A stretch of 41,522 nucleotides of DNA from Lentimicrobium sp. L6 (GCF_013166655.1 NZ_JABKCA010000055.1:1-41522); one strand, 5' to 3'; shown: positions 24,119 through 32,794, counted from the stretch's first letter. Program-made: numbers and translations. The notes: generated by a model not told the origin, from the sequence alone.

Positions 24119-24394
24119 TCAAATACGAGGCGGCAGATTTCTCAAACCCACAGTTTACTATTGTAAATGAGGACTTTAAAAAATAGGCAACGAAGTAGTT
24201 AGATGAAAGATTGGCTTTAATAGTCCAATTTCAATAATTATGCAATTCCCTTAAAACTACTATCTAGTGTCAGCAAGAAAACTACTGATTTTTGGAGTGC
24301 TTTGTCAGAAGGCGTCAAGTTCGAGGTTTTCGCAGTTTTGAAAATCAGGCGTTTACATTTGTAAATAACTATTTTCAAAACAAGAGTAACGAAG
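24119..24394. repeat. Two diverged direct copies of an ~80-bp intergenic repeat
   Basis: Copy 1 (24119-24195) and copy 2 (24315-24394) align over their full length: both start TCAA(A/G)T.CGAGG, share GTTTAC-TTGTAAAT in the middle and end AACGAAG. The middle part is itself a small palindrome (TTTAC-N4-GTAAA). About 120 bp separates them. No coding frame runs through. They look like members of a dispersed repeat family, but only these two copies are visible here. The rest of the 24080-24417 gap shows nothing else. Confidence 0.55.
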
Positions 24395-24417
24395 AAATTG
24401 GCGTTTTCTGGCAAGCA

Positions 24418-25113
24418 CTATCTATGAGCAGCTGCCATACTCACCATACTAATTTTTACTCCTTCTACTTCCAATAACACCTGTGCACAAGCTTCTAAAG
24501 TAGACCCTGTGGTAATCACATCGTCAACCAATAGAATATGCTGATTTTTCAACTTATCGACCTCCTCTACTTTAAATTTATTCTTCACATTTTCCCAACG
24601 CTCGAGTTTGGTTTTTTTAGTTTGAGTTTCTGTTTCAGAACTTCTAATAAAGCTAGTATAATCATAAGGAATATCCATGCTTTCCGACAAACCTTTTGCT
24701 ATCATTTCTGCCTGATTATAACCTCTAATTTTTTGCTTTGAATGATGAAGAGGCACTGGAATTATCAAATTAACATGCCTAAAACATTCGCTTTTCTTTA
24801 GAAAAACGCCATATCTTTTACCCAAATAAACCCCAATTTCAGGTTGCTTTTTATACTTCAATTGATGAATCAGATTCTGAACCTTGTTTCCTTTATTATA
24901 AAAATAGAAAGAAGATACCATCTCGATTGGAATCTTTCCCCAAAACAAACTCAATAAGGGGTTTTTAGGGTCTTTATGATAGAAGGTTTTAGGTAAGTGA
25001 ATCAAACAGTGAGAACAAATGACTTCCTCATGACGAAACAAGGTATTACCACAAGCCATGCAGGTTCTGGGGTAAATCAAATTCAAAAAATCTTCTAACA
25101 AGGATTGAATCAT
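24418..25113 (-). CDS. comF: ComF family protein (phosphoribosyltransferase fold with zinc finger)
   Basis: A 231-residue ComF/GntX-type protein. The N-terminal zinc finger is CMAC (C18, C21) and CSHC (C33, C36). The C-terminal half is a type I phosphoribosyltransferase fold: IIPVPLHHSKQKIRGYNQAE and the PRPP loop HILLVDDVITTGST at about 195-208. ComF proteins help natural DNA uptake, acting in the cytoplasm with the DNA translocation apparatus; many non-competent bacteria also carry the gene. It is divergent from an ABC ATPase gene, and its promoter seems to lie inside that gene. No other competence gene is in the window. Length is normal. Confidence 0.93.
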   Translation of the reverse strand: MIQSLLEDFLNLIYPRTCMACGNTLFRHEEVICSHCLIHLPKTFYHKDPKNPLLSLFWGKIPIEMVSSFYFYNKGNKVQNLIHQLKYKKQPEIGVYLGKRYGVFLKKSECFRHVNLIIPVPLHHSKQKIRGYNQAEMIAKGLSESMDIPYDYTSFIRSSETETQTKKTKLERWENVKNKFKVEEVDKLKNQHILLVDDVITTGSTLEACAQVLLEVEGVKISMVSMAAAHR

Positions 25114-25119
25114 AATGAT

Positions 25120-25127
25120 TATATTTG
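25120..25127 (+). promoter_or_regulatory. -7 promoter box for the ABC ATPase gene
   Basis: TATATTTG, 27 bases before the TTG start at 25155. No -33 at standard spacing; a TTG at 25105-25107 is too close. Confidence 0.45.
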
Positions 25128-25154
25128 ATGCGTTAATCTTTAATCTTCATTCTA

Positions 25155-26864
25155 TTGACATCCACCATAGAGATATCAAATTTAAGTATAGCTTTTCCTG
25201 AAGCCACAAGCAAAAAAGTGGTGGTTAATGATTTGTGTTTAACCATTCCCCGTGGTAAAACGGTAGGATTGGTGGGAGAATCGGGATCTGGAAAATCCAT
25301 CACCTCTATGGCTATCATGCAACTACTCCATCAAAAAGCAGAAATCACTGAGGGCCAAATCATACTGCAGCTCAAAGATAATGAAAAAGAGGAGCTATTA
25401 CAAATGAAGCCAGAAAAGTTCCGAAAATTGAGAGGAAATAGAATCTCGATGATTTTCCAAGAACCCATGAGCGCATTAAACCCAGTTCAAAAATGCGGTA
25501 AGCAATTAAGTGAAGTTATCGCTATACATCATGAAGTATCTGCAAAAGAGCTCAAATTAAAGGTTCTTCAAATAATGGAAGCCGTTCGTCTTCCTGATAT
25601 TGAAAGATTGTATAAAAGCTATCCTCATGAACTCAGCGGTGGACAAAAACAAAGATTAATGATTGCCATGGCTATGGCCAATGAACCAGAACTCTTAATA
25701 GCCGACGAGCCTACCACTGCCTTAGATGTTTCTGTACAAAAAACCATTTTAGATCTCATTAAAAACCTCAAAGAGAAGTATAATACTAGTGTATTATTCA
25801 TTACACACGATCTTGGAGTAGTAGCAGATATCGCAGATGAAATTGCAGTCATGTTTAGAGGAAAACTAGTAGAAAGTGGAAAAGTGGAGCAAGTATTGAA
25901 TAACCCTCAACATGATTATACAAAAGCCTTAATGGCTTGCAGACCTCCTCTTGACAAAAGACCAAGAAGATTAGCATCTGTTAGTGATTTCTTGCAAGGC
26001 CACCAATCTAAAGAAATAGTTTATATAGCTCCAAAAAAAAGGAAGGCTATTCATGAAAACATGTATTCCAAACCTCCTCTGTTAAAGATAGAAGACTTGG
26101 TGGTTTCTTATGTGATGAAAAAAAATATTTTGGGGAGGGTAAAACAAAGACATCAAGCTGTAAAATCAGTCAACTTTGAATTATACAAAGGCGAGACTTT
26201 GGGTTTGGTGGGTGAATCGGGTTGCGGAAAAACTTCTTTGAGTAGAGCATTATTGGGATTGCTAAAAAGTGAATCGGGTAAAATCTGGTGGGACAAGCAA
26301 GATATCCTCCAGTTTTCAAATCGAGAATGGAGGCAATTTCGTCAGAAAATGCAGATCATCTTTCAAGACCCTTATGGCTCATTAAATCCCGCCATCAGCA
26401 TAGGTCAAACAGTGATGGAGCCCATGTTGGTCCACTTAAACTACTCCAAAACTAAAGCCAAAGAAGAGGCTCTTTTATTACTCGAGAAAACAGGAATCAC
26501 TCAAGACCAATTTAACAAAAAGCCTTCAGACTTCTCAGGCGGGCAGAGACAAAGAATCTCCATTGCTCGAGCGCTTGCCATGAAACCAGAAATTATCATT
26601 TGTGACGAATCGGTTTCCGCTTTAGATGTATCAGTGCAAGCTCAAATCCTCAACCTCCTCAACGATTTAAAAGATGAATTCCAGCTCTCTTACTTGTTCA
26701 TCTCCCACGATTTATCAGTGGTGAAATATATGAGCGACAGAATCATGGTAATGCAAGAAGGGGAGTTTGTAGAAATAGAAGAAGCCGATGAGTTATATAA
26801 AAACCCAAAAAACGAATATACCAAGATGTTGATTTCTTCAATTCCTGGCACTCTTGGTACTTAA
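25155..26864 (+). CDS. Fused two-domain ABC ATPase, dipeptide/oligopeptide type (DppD-DppF-like)
   Basis: A 569-residue protein with two complete nucleotide-binding domains. Domain 1: Walker A GESGSGKS (residues 41-48), Q-loop IFQEPMSALNP, signature LSGGQKQR, Walker B LLIADEPTTALD. Domain 2: Walker A GESGCGKT, Q-loop IFQDPYGSLNP, signature FSGGQRQR, Walker B IIICDESVSALD. The QEP/QDP.SALNP/GSLNP motifs are characteristic of the Dpp/Opp/YejF uptake ATPases. It would power import of peptides or other small compounds, but no permease or binding protein lies beside it. The frame has no ATG near the domain start; TTG 25155 gives MTSTIEISNL, the right distance before the P-loop. Nothing is missing. 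It converges with the next gene, leaving one base between stops. Confidence 0.95.
   Translation: MTSTIEISNLSIAFPEATSKKVVVNDLCLTIPRGKTVGLVGESGSGKSITSMAIMQLLHQKAEITEGQIILQLKDNEKEELLQMKPEKFRKLRGNRISMIFQEPMSALNPVQKCGKQLSEVIAIHHEVSAKELKLKVLQIMEAVRLPDIERLYKSYPHELSGGQKQRLMIAMAMANEPELLIADEPTTALDVSVQKTILDLIKNLKEKYNTSVLFITHDLGVVADIADEIAVMFRGKLVESGKVEQVLNNPQHDYTKALMACRPPLDKRPRRLASVSDFLQGHQSKEIVYIAPKKRKAIHENMYSKPPLLKIEDLVVSYVMKKNILGRVKQRHQAVKSVNFELYKGETLGLVGESGCGKTSLSRALLGLLKSESGKIWWDKQDILQFSNREWRQFRQKMQIIFQDPYGSLNPAISIGQTVMEPMLVHLNYSKTKAKEEALLLLEKTGITQDQFNKKPSDFSGGQRQRISIARALAMKPEIIICDESVSALDVSVQAQILNLLNDLKDEFQLSYLFISHDLSVVKYMSDRIMVMQEGEFVEIEEADELYKNPKNEYTKMLISSIPGTLGT
25177..25209 (-). promoter_or_regulatory. 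Promoter TTG-N22-TAAATTTG for comF, inside the ABC gene
   Basis: On the minus strand, TTG (25209-25207) and TAAATTTG (25184-25177) are 22 bp apart. The promoter lies within the first 20 codons of the divergent ABC ATPase gene, giving comF a leader of about 60 nt. Confidence 0.5.
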
Positions 26865-26865
26865 A

Positions 26866-27432
26866 CTAGAAAGAGAAAGAAGCACCAAGCATAGGCTTTA
26901 TGGAAACATTACGAATATTTGTGTCATTTAACAATATTTCTAAACCCGTTTCAAAAGACCATCTTTTGTATCGATACGATACTCCAACTCCAATATTTAC
27001 ATATATATAATCATCATCTCTATCGGCAATAAAATCATAACTAGGATATTCTATATGCCCATGACCTATCCCCAATTGAGCAAATGGTTGAAATGTAAAT
27101 TCTCTGAAATATCTTCTATAATTCAGACCAAATTCAAAATTTTTATAAGAATTAGAAACAAATAGGTTAGAAAAAAAGGCATCTGCGAATACCATATCTT
27201 TATTAGATATCATATATCCAATTCTTGGTGATATGTTAATATAGGTCTTCTCACCTTCATAAAAGTTCACTCTTATATCTTGAATACCAATATGAAACTC
27301 CCCTTTCTTAGGCCTATAAATAAAAGTATTACTTTCAGACTTCGGTGCTTCTTTTGTTTCATTTTGGCCAATTAAGGCAAAAGGCAGTGTCAACAACAGC
27401 CCTAAAACAATTAGTAAAGATTGTTTTATCAT
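26866..27432 (-). CDS. Outer-membrane beta-barrel protein, unknown function
   Basis: A 188-residue exported protein. The signal peptide covers about residues 1-22 (LLIVLGLLLTLPFALIGQ). An acidic linker (NETKEAPKSESN) follows, then alternating-polarity strands such as GEFHIGIQDIRVNFY, TYINISPRIGYMI, NFEFGLNYRRYF, QPFAQLGIGHGHIEY, YVNIGVGVSYRYKRW and a final SIKPMLGASFSF ending in the aromatic residue recognised by the BAM machinery. About eight strands are expected, as in OmpW/OmpX-size barrels. It has one of the cleanest promoters in the window. It converges head-on with the ABC ATPase gene with no room for a terminator between them. I cannot name a substrate. Confidence 0.8.
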   Translation of the reverse strand: MIKQSLLIVLGLLLTLPFALIGQNETKEAPKSESNTFIYRPKKGEFHIGIQDIRVNFYEGEKTYINISPRIGYMISNKDMVFADAFFSNLFVSNSYKNFEFGLNYRRYFREFTFQPFAQLGIGHGHIEYPSYDFIADRDDDYIYVNIGVGVSYRYKRWSFETGLEILLNDTNIRNVSIKPMLGASFSF

Positions 27433-27458
27433 GATTATTTAATTTGGATAATTTTAGA

Positions 27459-27490
27459 CAAATATAAAACAAACATGAAGTAAAGAACAA
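27459..27490 (-). promoter_or_regulatory. Promoter TTG-N21-TATATTTG for the outer-membrane barrel gene
   Basis: On the minus strand, TTG (27490-27488) and TATATTTG (27466-27459) are 21 bp apart; the ATG at 27432 lies 26 bases downstream. Confidence 0.7.
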
Positions 27491-27621
27491 TTAAAAAGTC
27501 CAATATACCTGAATAAGGTTTAAAGAGTATCTAAAAATCACAGATTTCCTAAATGATGAATAATAACAATTCATTATAAATTCAGTTTGAGTAAAAGAAA
27601 ACAAAAGCGAATTCTTTGTTG

Positions 27622-27629
27622 TATTTTTG
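27622..27629 (+). promoter_or_regulatory. -7 promoter box for the TlpA/CNHCP redox operon
   Basis: TATTTTTG, 24 bases before the ATG at 27654. An AAGGA stretch at 27646-27650, uncommon in this window, could act as a Shine-Dalgarno. Confidence 0.5.
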
Positions 27630-27653
27630 TATCACACTTAATAATAAGGAATT

Positions 27654-28130
27654 ATGAAATCTTTTAAAACATTTATCCTTTTCATCTTACTGGCTCCTCT
27701 TATAGTTATGGGTCAAAACATTGAAGTCATTAAGTTTCATGAATTAGAAAAAAAATACATGAATGATTCAGACACCTTATATTTGGTCAATTATTGGGCC
27801 ACATGGTGTAAACCCTGTGTAGAGGAACTTCCTGATTTTATCAAACTGAATACTTTACTGAAAGATCAGAAGTTTAAAATGATTTTAGTCAGCTTAGACT
27901 TTCCTTCGCAGATTGATTCAAGAGTCAAACCATTTATTAGAGAAAATGGAATTCAAGCAGAAGTGGTAGTATTAGATGATGATGCTAATGTTTGGATTAA
28001 TAAAGTAAATAAAGATTGGGATGGCGATATTCCGGTCACACAAATCATTCAAAAACAAAAAAAGGAATTCTATAATTCCACCTTAACCTATTCAGAGCTT
28101 ATAGATATTACCGAAATTAAACTAAAATGA
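27654..28130 (+). CDS. TlpA-like periplasmic thiol-disulfide oxidoreductase
   Basis: A 158-residue protein with a signal peptide (FILFILLAPLIVMGQ) and a thioredoxin fold. The active site is WATWCKPC (C at about 52 and 55) after VNYWA, followed by EELPDFIKL, the TlpA/ResA pattern. The cis-proline loop is present as IPVTQII. It is expected in the periplasm, reducing disulfides, for example in cytochrome c maturation or in reactivating redox partners. The next gene starts one base after the stop, so the pair is cotranscribed and may form an electron relay (inference). The sequence is slightly short, lacking the N-terminal extension of full TlpA-AhpC proteins. Confidence 0.88.
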   Translation: MKSFKTFILFILLAPLIVMGQNIEVIKFHELEKKYMNDSDTLYLVNYWATWCKPCVEELPDFIKLNTLLKDQKFKMILVSLDFPSQIDSRVKPFIRENGIQAEVVVLDDDANVWINKVNKDWDGDIPVTQIIQKQKKEFYNSTLTYSELIDITEIKLK

Positions 28131-28131
28131 A

Positions 28132-28731
28132 ATGAAAAAAATTAATCTTTTTATATTATTGCTTCTAGTGACTTCCTTCACATTTGCTCAAGGCTATAAA
28201 ATTGGTGATGAGGCCATGAACTTTAACTTGAAAAACATCGATAACCAAATGGTTTCTCTTTCAGAATATAGTTCTGAAAAAGGAGTCGTAATCATTTTTA
28301 CCTGTAATCACTGTCCTTTTTCTGTGGCCTATGAAGACAGAATTATTGCCTTAGATAAGAAATATAAGGACTTAGGATTTCCAGTAGTGGCCATCAACCC
28401 TAATGATCCCATCTCCTATCCTGAAGACTCTTTCGAAAACATGAAAATAAGAGCCAAAGAAAAAAGATTCTCTTTCCCCTATCTTTTCGATGAGAATCAA
28501 GAAGTATATCCCGTTTATGGAGCCACAAAAACGCCACATGTTTATTTGTTAAATAATGAAAATGGCAAATTTGTTGTTTCCTATATAGGAGCCATTGATG
28601 ATAATTCAAAAGATGCATCACTGGTGGAAAAAACCTATCTGTCTGATGCCATTGATGCTCTCTTAGCTGGTAAGAAACCTGAACCTAACCTAACTAAAGC
28701 AGTAGGCTGTTCTATTAAAGCTAAAAAATAG
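28132..28731 (+). CDS. Exported CNHCP thioredoxin/AhpC-TSA-fold protein
   Basis: A 199-residue redoxin with a signal peptide (residues 1-20, FILLLLVTSFTFAQ). The Cys pair is in FTCNHCPF (C58, C61). The C-terminus reads AVGCSIKAKK, with a third cysteine C193. It is a paralog of the cytosolic protein at 2655-3236: both have CNHCP, the FPYL(Y/F)D..QEV segment, a cis-Pro region and the C-terminal GC-x-IK. The compartment difference suggests separate redox partners. It lies one base after a TlpA-like gene, a natural reductant candidate (inference). The chemistry has not been shown by the sequence; a peroxidase or a thiol-disulfide role are both possible. A terminator follows at 28781. Confidence 0.87.
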   Translation: MKKINLFILLLLVTSFTFAQGYKIGDEAMNFNLKNIDNQMVSLSEYSSEKGVVIIFTCNHCPFSVAYEDRIIALDKKYKDLGFPVVAINPNDPISYPEDSFENMKIRAKEKRFSFPYLFDENQEVYPVYGATKTPHVYLLNNENGKFVVSYIGAIDDNSKDASLVEKTYLSDAIDALLAGKKPEPNLTKAVGCSIKAKK

Positions 28732-28780
28732 AGAATGCTTAACCAAGCTAGCTGTTAAACCTTTTTTCAGGTTAATTTAT

Positions 28781-28826
28781 AACCCATTAAAACGATGTCT
28801 TTAAGGTCGTTTTAATGGGTTTTGTT
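28781..28826 (+). terminator. Terminator after the TlpA/CNHCP operon
   Basis: AACCCATTAAAACGA (28781-28795) pairs exactly with TCGTTTTAATGGGTT (28807-28821), followed by TTGTTTT. Confidence 0.85.
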
Positions 28827-28869
28827 TTACAAATATTCCTAACTTAGCCCATCTTTTAAAAACAAACAC

Positions 28870-30819
28870 ATGAAAAAAATATCCATAATGATGGCTATGT
28901 TATTCTTTGCGCTGATACTTCAGGCTCAGAATATGCAAGATCTCATCGCTAAAGCAGGAGATTCCAAAACATTTCCTAAATCTGATGTGGTAGTGATTTT
29001 TGACAGCACCTCTGTTGAAATGCAACCTACTGGTCTTAGTTATTACCAAATGCATAAATTGGTTAAAATCTTAACCTTACAAGGTGCAAAAAACAACCAT
29101 GTGGTAAAAGTGGGTTACGATCCTCTTTCTGCTTATGTGGAAATTCAAAAAGTAATTATACATAAAGCCAATGGAGATACTAAAACCATTGAAAACCCAG
29201 TACTAGATTATGCGGCACCAGCAAGAGCTATTTACTGGGGAGCACGTGAAAAGATGATTGAAGTTGGTCGTTTAGAGCCAGGAGATGCATTAGAAATCAT
29301 CACCTTTAAAAAAGGCTATACTTATGCGCTTTTACAAGGAGCTAGTGATGATGACAATGACAAATATATACCTCCAATGCGAGGCCATTTTTATGATATC
29401 GTTCCTTTTTGGAGCAACGAACCCATACTGGAAAAAACGTATGTTTTAAGTATCCCTAAGGATAAAATGTTGCAGTATGAGATATTTTATGGAGAGTTAA
29501 CTTCCAAATTACAATTCCAAGGGGAGCGCATTGAATACATATTTACGAAAAGAAACATTATGCCTGCTGAAAGAGAATCAGGAATGGTGAGCAAAAACAA
29601 TGTAAATACCAAGCTGTTGATGTCAACAAGTCCTGATTGGTATGCCAAAGGAAAATGGTTCTATACTGTAAATGAAGATTATGATGCCTTTACACCGACT
29701 CAAGAAGTTCAAGAATTTGTAAATGAACTTCTAAAAGGGAGCAAAACAGAGTTAGATAGTATTTCTGTTCTCACACACTGGGTTGCCGACAATATGAGAT
29801 ATTCGGGCATATCCATGGGCGAAGGAGAAGGGTTCACCTTACATAATGCAGAGATGAACTTCACCGACAGATGTGGTGTTTGTAAGGATAAAGCCAGCTT
29901 ATTAATTTCATTCTTAAGAGCTGCAGGATTTGAATCTTATGCCGCCATGACAATGGCTGGTGAAAGAATAGATGATGTACCTGCCGACCAGTTTAACCAT
30001 TCGGTAACAGTGGTTAAAAGAAGAAATGGCGATTATCAGTTACTCGACCCTACTTGGGTTCCCGGTGTTAGAGAATTATGGTCGAGCGCTGAGCAACAAC
30101 AAGGTTATTTAATGGGATTACCCGATGGCGCCGATTTAATGTACACTCCTATTTCTCCACCTGAAAACCATTATGTGAGAATCAATGGGAAATCTAAACT
30201 AGATAAAGCTGGTTTACTAAAAGGTAGCTTTACCATCACTGCCGAAGGGCAATCTGATGCTTCTGTGAGAAGAGTATTCTCCGGATTACGCACAGAATGG
30301 GACAAGAATTTAGAGAAAGAATTACTAAATCTACACCCCAATGCTCGATTAACTAAAGTCACTCATACTGACAATGATAAATATTTAGAAGAACCCGTTT
30401 CCATTACTTATCATTATGAAATTCCAGATTATGCCTTTGTAGGCGCGAATGAAATTATCTTCACTCCTCCAATGGCATCTGGCGTATTCAAAAGAGCAAT
30501 GGCACATCTTTATACCAATACTGCTGCAGAAAACAAGAAATTCGGATTTAAAGATCGTTGTTCTCGATTAGTAGAAATTAATGAAGAGGTTGAACTACCT
30601 AAATACGATGAAGCACTTCCACTTCCAACTGCTGATAAAGTTTCATCTGAATACGTTAGCTTCGATGGTGGATATGAGCTAAATGGAAAGAAACTCCAGT
30701 TTTCTGAAACCATAAGCTTAGGAAAAAGAGTTTATGAAGCTGAAGAATGGCCAGAGTATCGCCAAGCAGTCCTCAACCAGAATCATTTTGCCGATCAAAA
30801 AATCATCTTGAAGAAATAA
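28870..30819 (+). CDS. DUF3857 protein with intact transglutaminase-like domain
   Basis: A 649-residue exported protein. The signal peptide is short (SIMMAMLFFALILQAQ). Residues about 50-240 correspond to the DUF3857 beta-sandwich, with the characteristic VEIQKVIIHKANGDTKTI. The transglutaminase-like core follows at about 270-400: DRCGVCKDKASLL gives nucleophile C338, FNHSVTVV gives H377 and LLDPTW gives D393, so the triad is complete. The C-terminal 200 residues form another beta-rich domain. Such proteins sit in the Bacteroidota periplasm and may act as peptidase- or transferase-like enzymes of unknown target. It is followed 106 bp later by a paralog whose triad is lost. No classic -7 box is visible upstream. 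Confidence 0.9.
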   Translation: MKKISIMMAMLFFALILQAQNMQDLIAKAGDSKTFPKSDVVVIFDSTSVEMQPTGLSYYQMHKLVKILTLQGAKNNHVVKVGYDPLSAYVEIQKVIIHKANGDTKTIENPVLDYAAPARAIYWGAREKMIEVGRLEPGDALEIITFKKGYTYALLQGASDDDNDKYIPPMRGHFYDIVPFWSNEPILEKTYVLSIPKDKMLQYEIFYGELTSKLQFQGERIEYIFTKRNIMPAERESGMVSKNNVNTKLLMSTSPDWYAKGKWFYTVNEDYDAFTPTQEVQEFVNELLKGSKTELDSISVLTHWVADNMRYSGISMGEGEGFTLHNAEMNFTDRCGVCKDKASLLISFLRAAGFESYAAMTMAGERIDDVPADQFNHSVTVVKRRNGDYQLLDPTWVPGVRELWSSAEQQQGYLMGLPDGADLMYTPISPPENHYVRINGKSKLDKAGLLKGSFTITAEGQSDASVRRVFSGLRTEWDKNLEKELLNLHPNARLTKVTHTDNDKYLEEPVSITYHYEIPDYAFVGANEIIFTPPMASGVFKRAMAHLYTNTAAENKKFGFKDRCSRLVEINEEVELPKYDEALPLPTADKVSSEYVSFDGGYELNGKKLQFSETISLGKRVYEAEEWPEYRQAVLNQNHFADQKIILKK

Positions 30820-30871
30820 CAAAACTCTGTGCCGTTTTGGTTCCTTTAATGTTACTGTGTGATTTAATTAT

Positions 30872-30914
30872 TACACAAAGAACCACGAAGAAGTCACCAA
30901 GAGGCACGAAGAAA
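30872..30914 (+). repeat. Short tandem CACnAAG-type repeat upstream of the second DUF3857 gene
   Basis: Four imperfect units at about 10-11 bp steps: ACACAAAGAA, CCACGAAGAA, GTCACCAAGAG and GCACGAAGAA. The array ends 12 bases before the ATG at 30926, so it is in the leader or promoter region. Similar CACAAAG/CACGAAG arrays occur between genes in many environmental bacteria (recollection, not checked). Confidence 0.6.
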
Positions 30915-30925
30915 AAAGAAAAATC

Positions 30926-32794
30926 ATGAAGAAATATATTATCCTAATAACAATAGCATTTCTGACAACAATGGGCTTTACTCAGGAAACAGATGCTGTT
31001 TTCAAGAAAATAAAGAAAGAACATATTATGCATACCGATGGCAGCATAGAGTTCAAATACTATAAAGAGGTAAAATTACTTACTCCTTATGCGTTCAACA
31101 GATTATTCGGAGAAACTTTTGTGGTTTACAATCCAGACTTCCAGAAACTGAAAATCCACAAGTCCTATACCATTATGAATAATGGACGCAAAGTGGAGGC
31201 TCCTGCAAACGCATTTAATATTGTTTTGCCAAGAGCGGCTTCTGATTATCCAGCCTATAATCAAATGGAAGAAATGGTGATTACCCATACTGGATTAGAT
31301 GTGGGTTGTACCATTTATTTAGAATATTCTGTGATTTCAAAACCTGGATTCATGACAGAAATGATGGGCACAGAAATCCTCTCAGAGAGTGTTCCAGTGG
31401 AAGATTACAAAGTGGTGATTAAAGTTCCAGCGAGAAGAGCATTGAAGTTCGAATTAATGAATAGTGAATTAAAACCTGAGGAGTCTAATAATGGTAAATA
31501 CCGTTCTTATAAATGGTCTTTTGGTAAAATTAGTCAACGAGCTTTTGAGCAATCCGCTCCTGCTAATTACAATTTAGCCCCAACATTATCATTCTCTACT
31601 TTCCCCGATATGACAAGCGCATTAAACGCCTTTAATGCCAATAAAGCCATGGATGATCAATTACCTTCTAGTTTATTGAAGAAAGTAAATAACTGGAAAA
31701 AAGAAGCCAAAACTAAAATGGAATTGGCTTTAAACATTCAGAAATATATTGCAGATAATATTTCGAGCAAACATTTCCCCATGGAATGGCATAATTACAT
31801 GCTTCAAACTCCAAGTCAAGTTTGGAATGCTAATATTGGAAATGATATAGAGAAGTCTATACTTCTATCAAAAACACTACAAGCAGCTGGATTTGATGCC
31901 AAAGTAATGGGGTTCATGCCAGAGAAACTATGGCACAGCCAAATCGCTGACCTTGCAAACTTCAAGCACTTTGGTGTTTTGGTTCAAATAAAAGGGCCGG
32001 AAAGCTTTGTATTATCAGCCACTCAAATCAATCAGAAATCTATGGATTTAGATTTTCCAAGCGATTTAATGCTGGATTTAAAAACAGCCAAGGTCATTAC
32101 TTTGAAGAAAATAAAAGCTGGAATTTATCTGAATGCTCAAATCACTATTGATCCCGATAACCAAATATTTGGTCAGCTACAATTCAAACTCAATGGAAGC
32201 TGTTTCGATGCTTTGGCTTTATATGAAGACACCAATAGTATTACTAGGAACTTCAGCAATGGCTTAGCCTTTGACAAAGAGAAAAAGGTTGAAGCCTCAT
32301 ACTCAGGAAACTCAAATGCTAAATTCACCATTGCCATTAAAGACGAAGGAAAAATCGAAAAGCAAGAGAATTATTATTTCTGGAAACTTCCTCAAATGAG
32401 AAATGGCATTGCAGCTCAACATTTTAATACTTTGCCTGCAAATAGAGAGTTTCCTTTAGTAGTAGAAGCAATTGAGGAGGTCTACGAATATTCTATCACC
32501 CTACCGAAAAGTGTGGAATGGGTAGAAAAAGAAGTTTTAATGGAGTATGACGAGTCTTTTGCCAAAATGAAAGTAGAAGTCAAAAGAAAAGATGGGAAAA
32601 TCTTTGTGACAAAATCATTAACCATCAATCCTGTCATCATTGATATGATGGCCGAAAAAGGCCCTATGAATGTTCATTCTCAAAAGATTGAAGTTTACGA
32701 ACGAACATTGAGCTTAGAAGAATATGCTATTTTCCGTCAGATGATGATTGATTGGAATAGTGATAGCGCTAATGAACTGGTGCTCAAAAGGTAA
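30926..32794 (+). CDS. DUF3857 protein with degenerate transglutaminase domain
   Basis: A 622-residue exported paralog of the preceding gene, with signal peptide KKYIILITIAFLTTMGFTQ. It keeps the domain order (DUF3857 N-terminal half, transglutaminase-like middle, beta-rich C-terminus). The nucleophile region reads NIGNDIEKSILLS, so the cysteine is replaced (N306/D307); the histidine survives as H348 in FKHFGVLV; the aspartate site is LSATQI, without Asp. It should therefore be catalytically inactive and may bind the same substrate or regulate the active neighbour (inference). It has no -7 box of its own, and the 106-bp gap holds a short tandem repeat, so cotranscription is possible. It converges with ahcY across a shared terminator. 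Confidence 0.88.
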   Translation: MKKYIILITIAFLTTMGFTQETDAVFKKIKKEHIMHTDGSIEFKYYKEVKLLTPYAFNRLFGETFVVYNPDFQKLKIHKSYTIMNNGRKVEAPANAFNIVLPRAASDYPAYNQMEEMVITHTGLDVGCTIYLEYSVISKPGFMTEMMGTEILSESVPVEDYKVVIKVPARRALKFELMNSELKPEESNNGKYRSYKWSFGKISQRAFEQSAPANYNLAPTLSFSTFPDMTSALNAFNANKAMDDQLPSSLLKKVNNWKKEAKTKMELALNIQKYIADNISSKHFPMEWHNYMLQTPSQVWNANIGNDIEKSILLSKTLQAAGFDAKVMGFMPEKLWHSQIADLANFKHFGVLVQIKGPESFVLSATQINQKSMDLDFPSDLMLDLKTAKVITLKKIKAGIYLNAQITIDPDNQIFGQLQFKLNGSCFDALALYEDTNSITRNFSNGLAFDKEKKVEASYSGNSNAKFTIAIKDEGKIEKQENYYFWKLPQMRNGIAAQHFNTLPANREFPLVVEAIEEVYEYSITLPKSVEWVEKEVLMEYDESFAKMKVEVKRKDGKIFVTKSLTINPVIIDMMAEKGPMNVHSQKIEVYERTLSLEEYAIFRQMMIDWNSDSANELVLKR

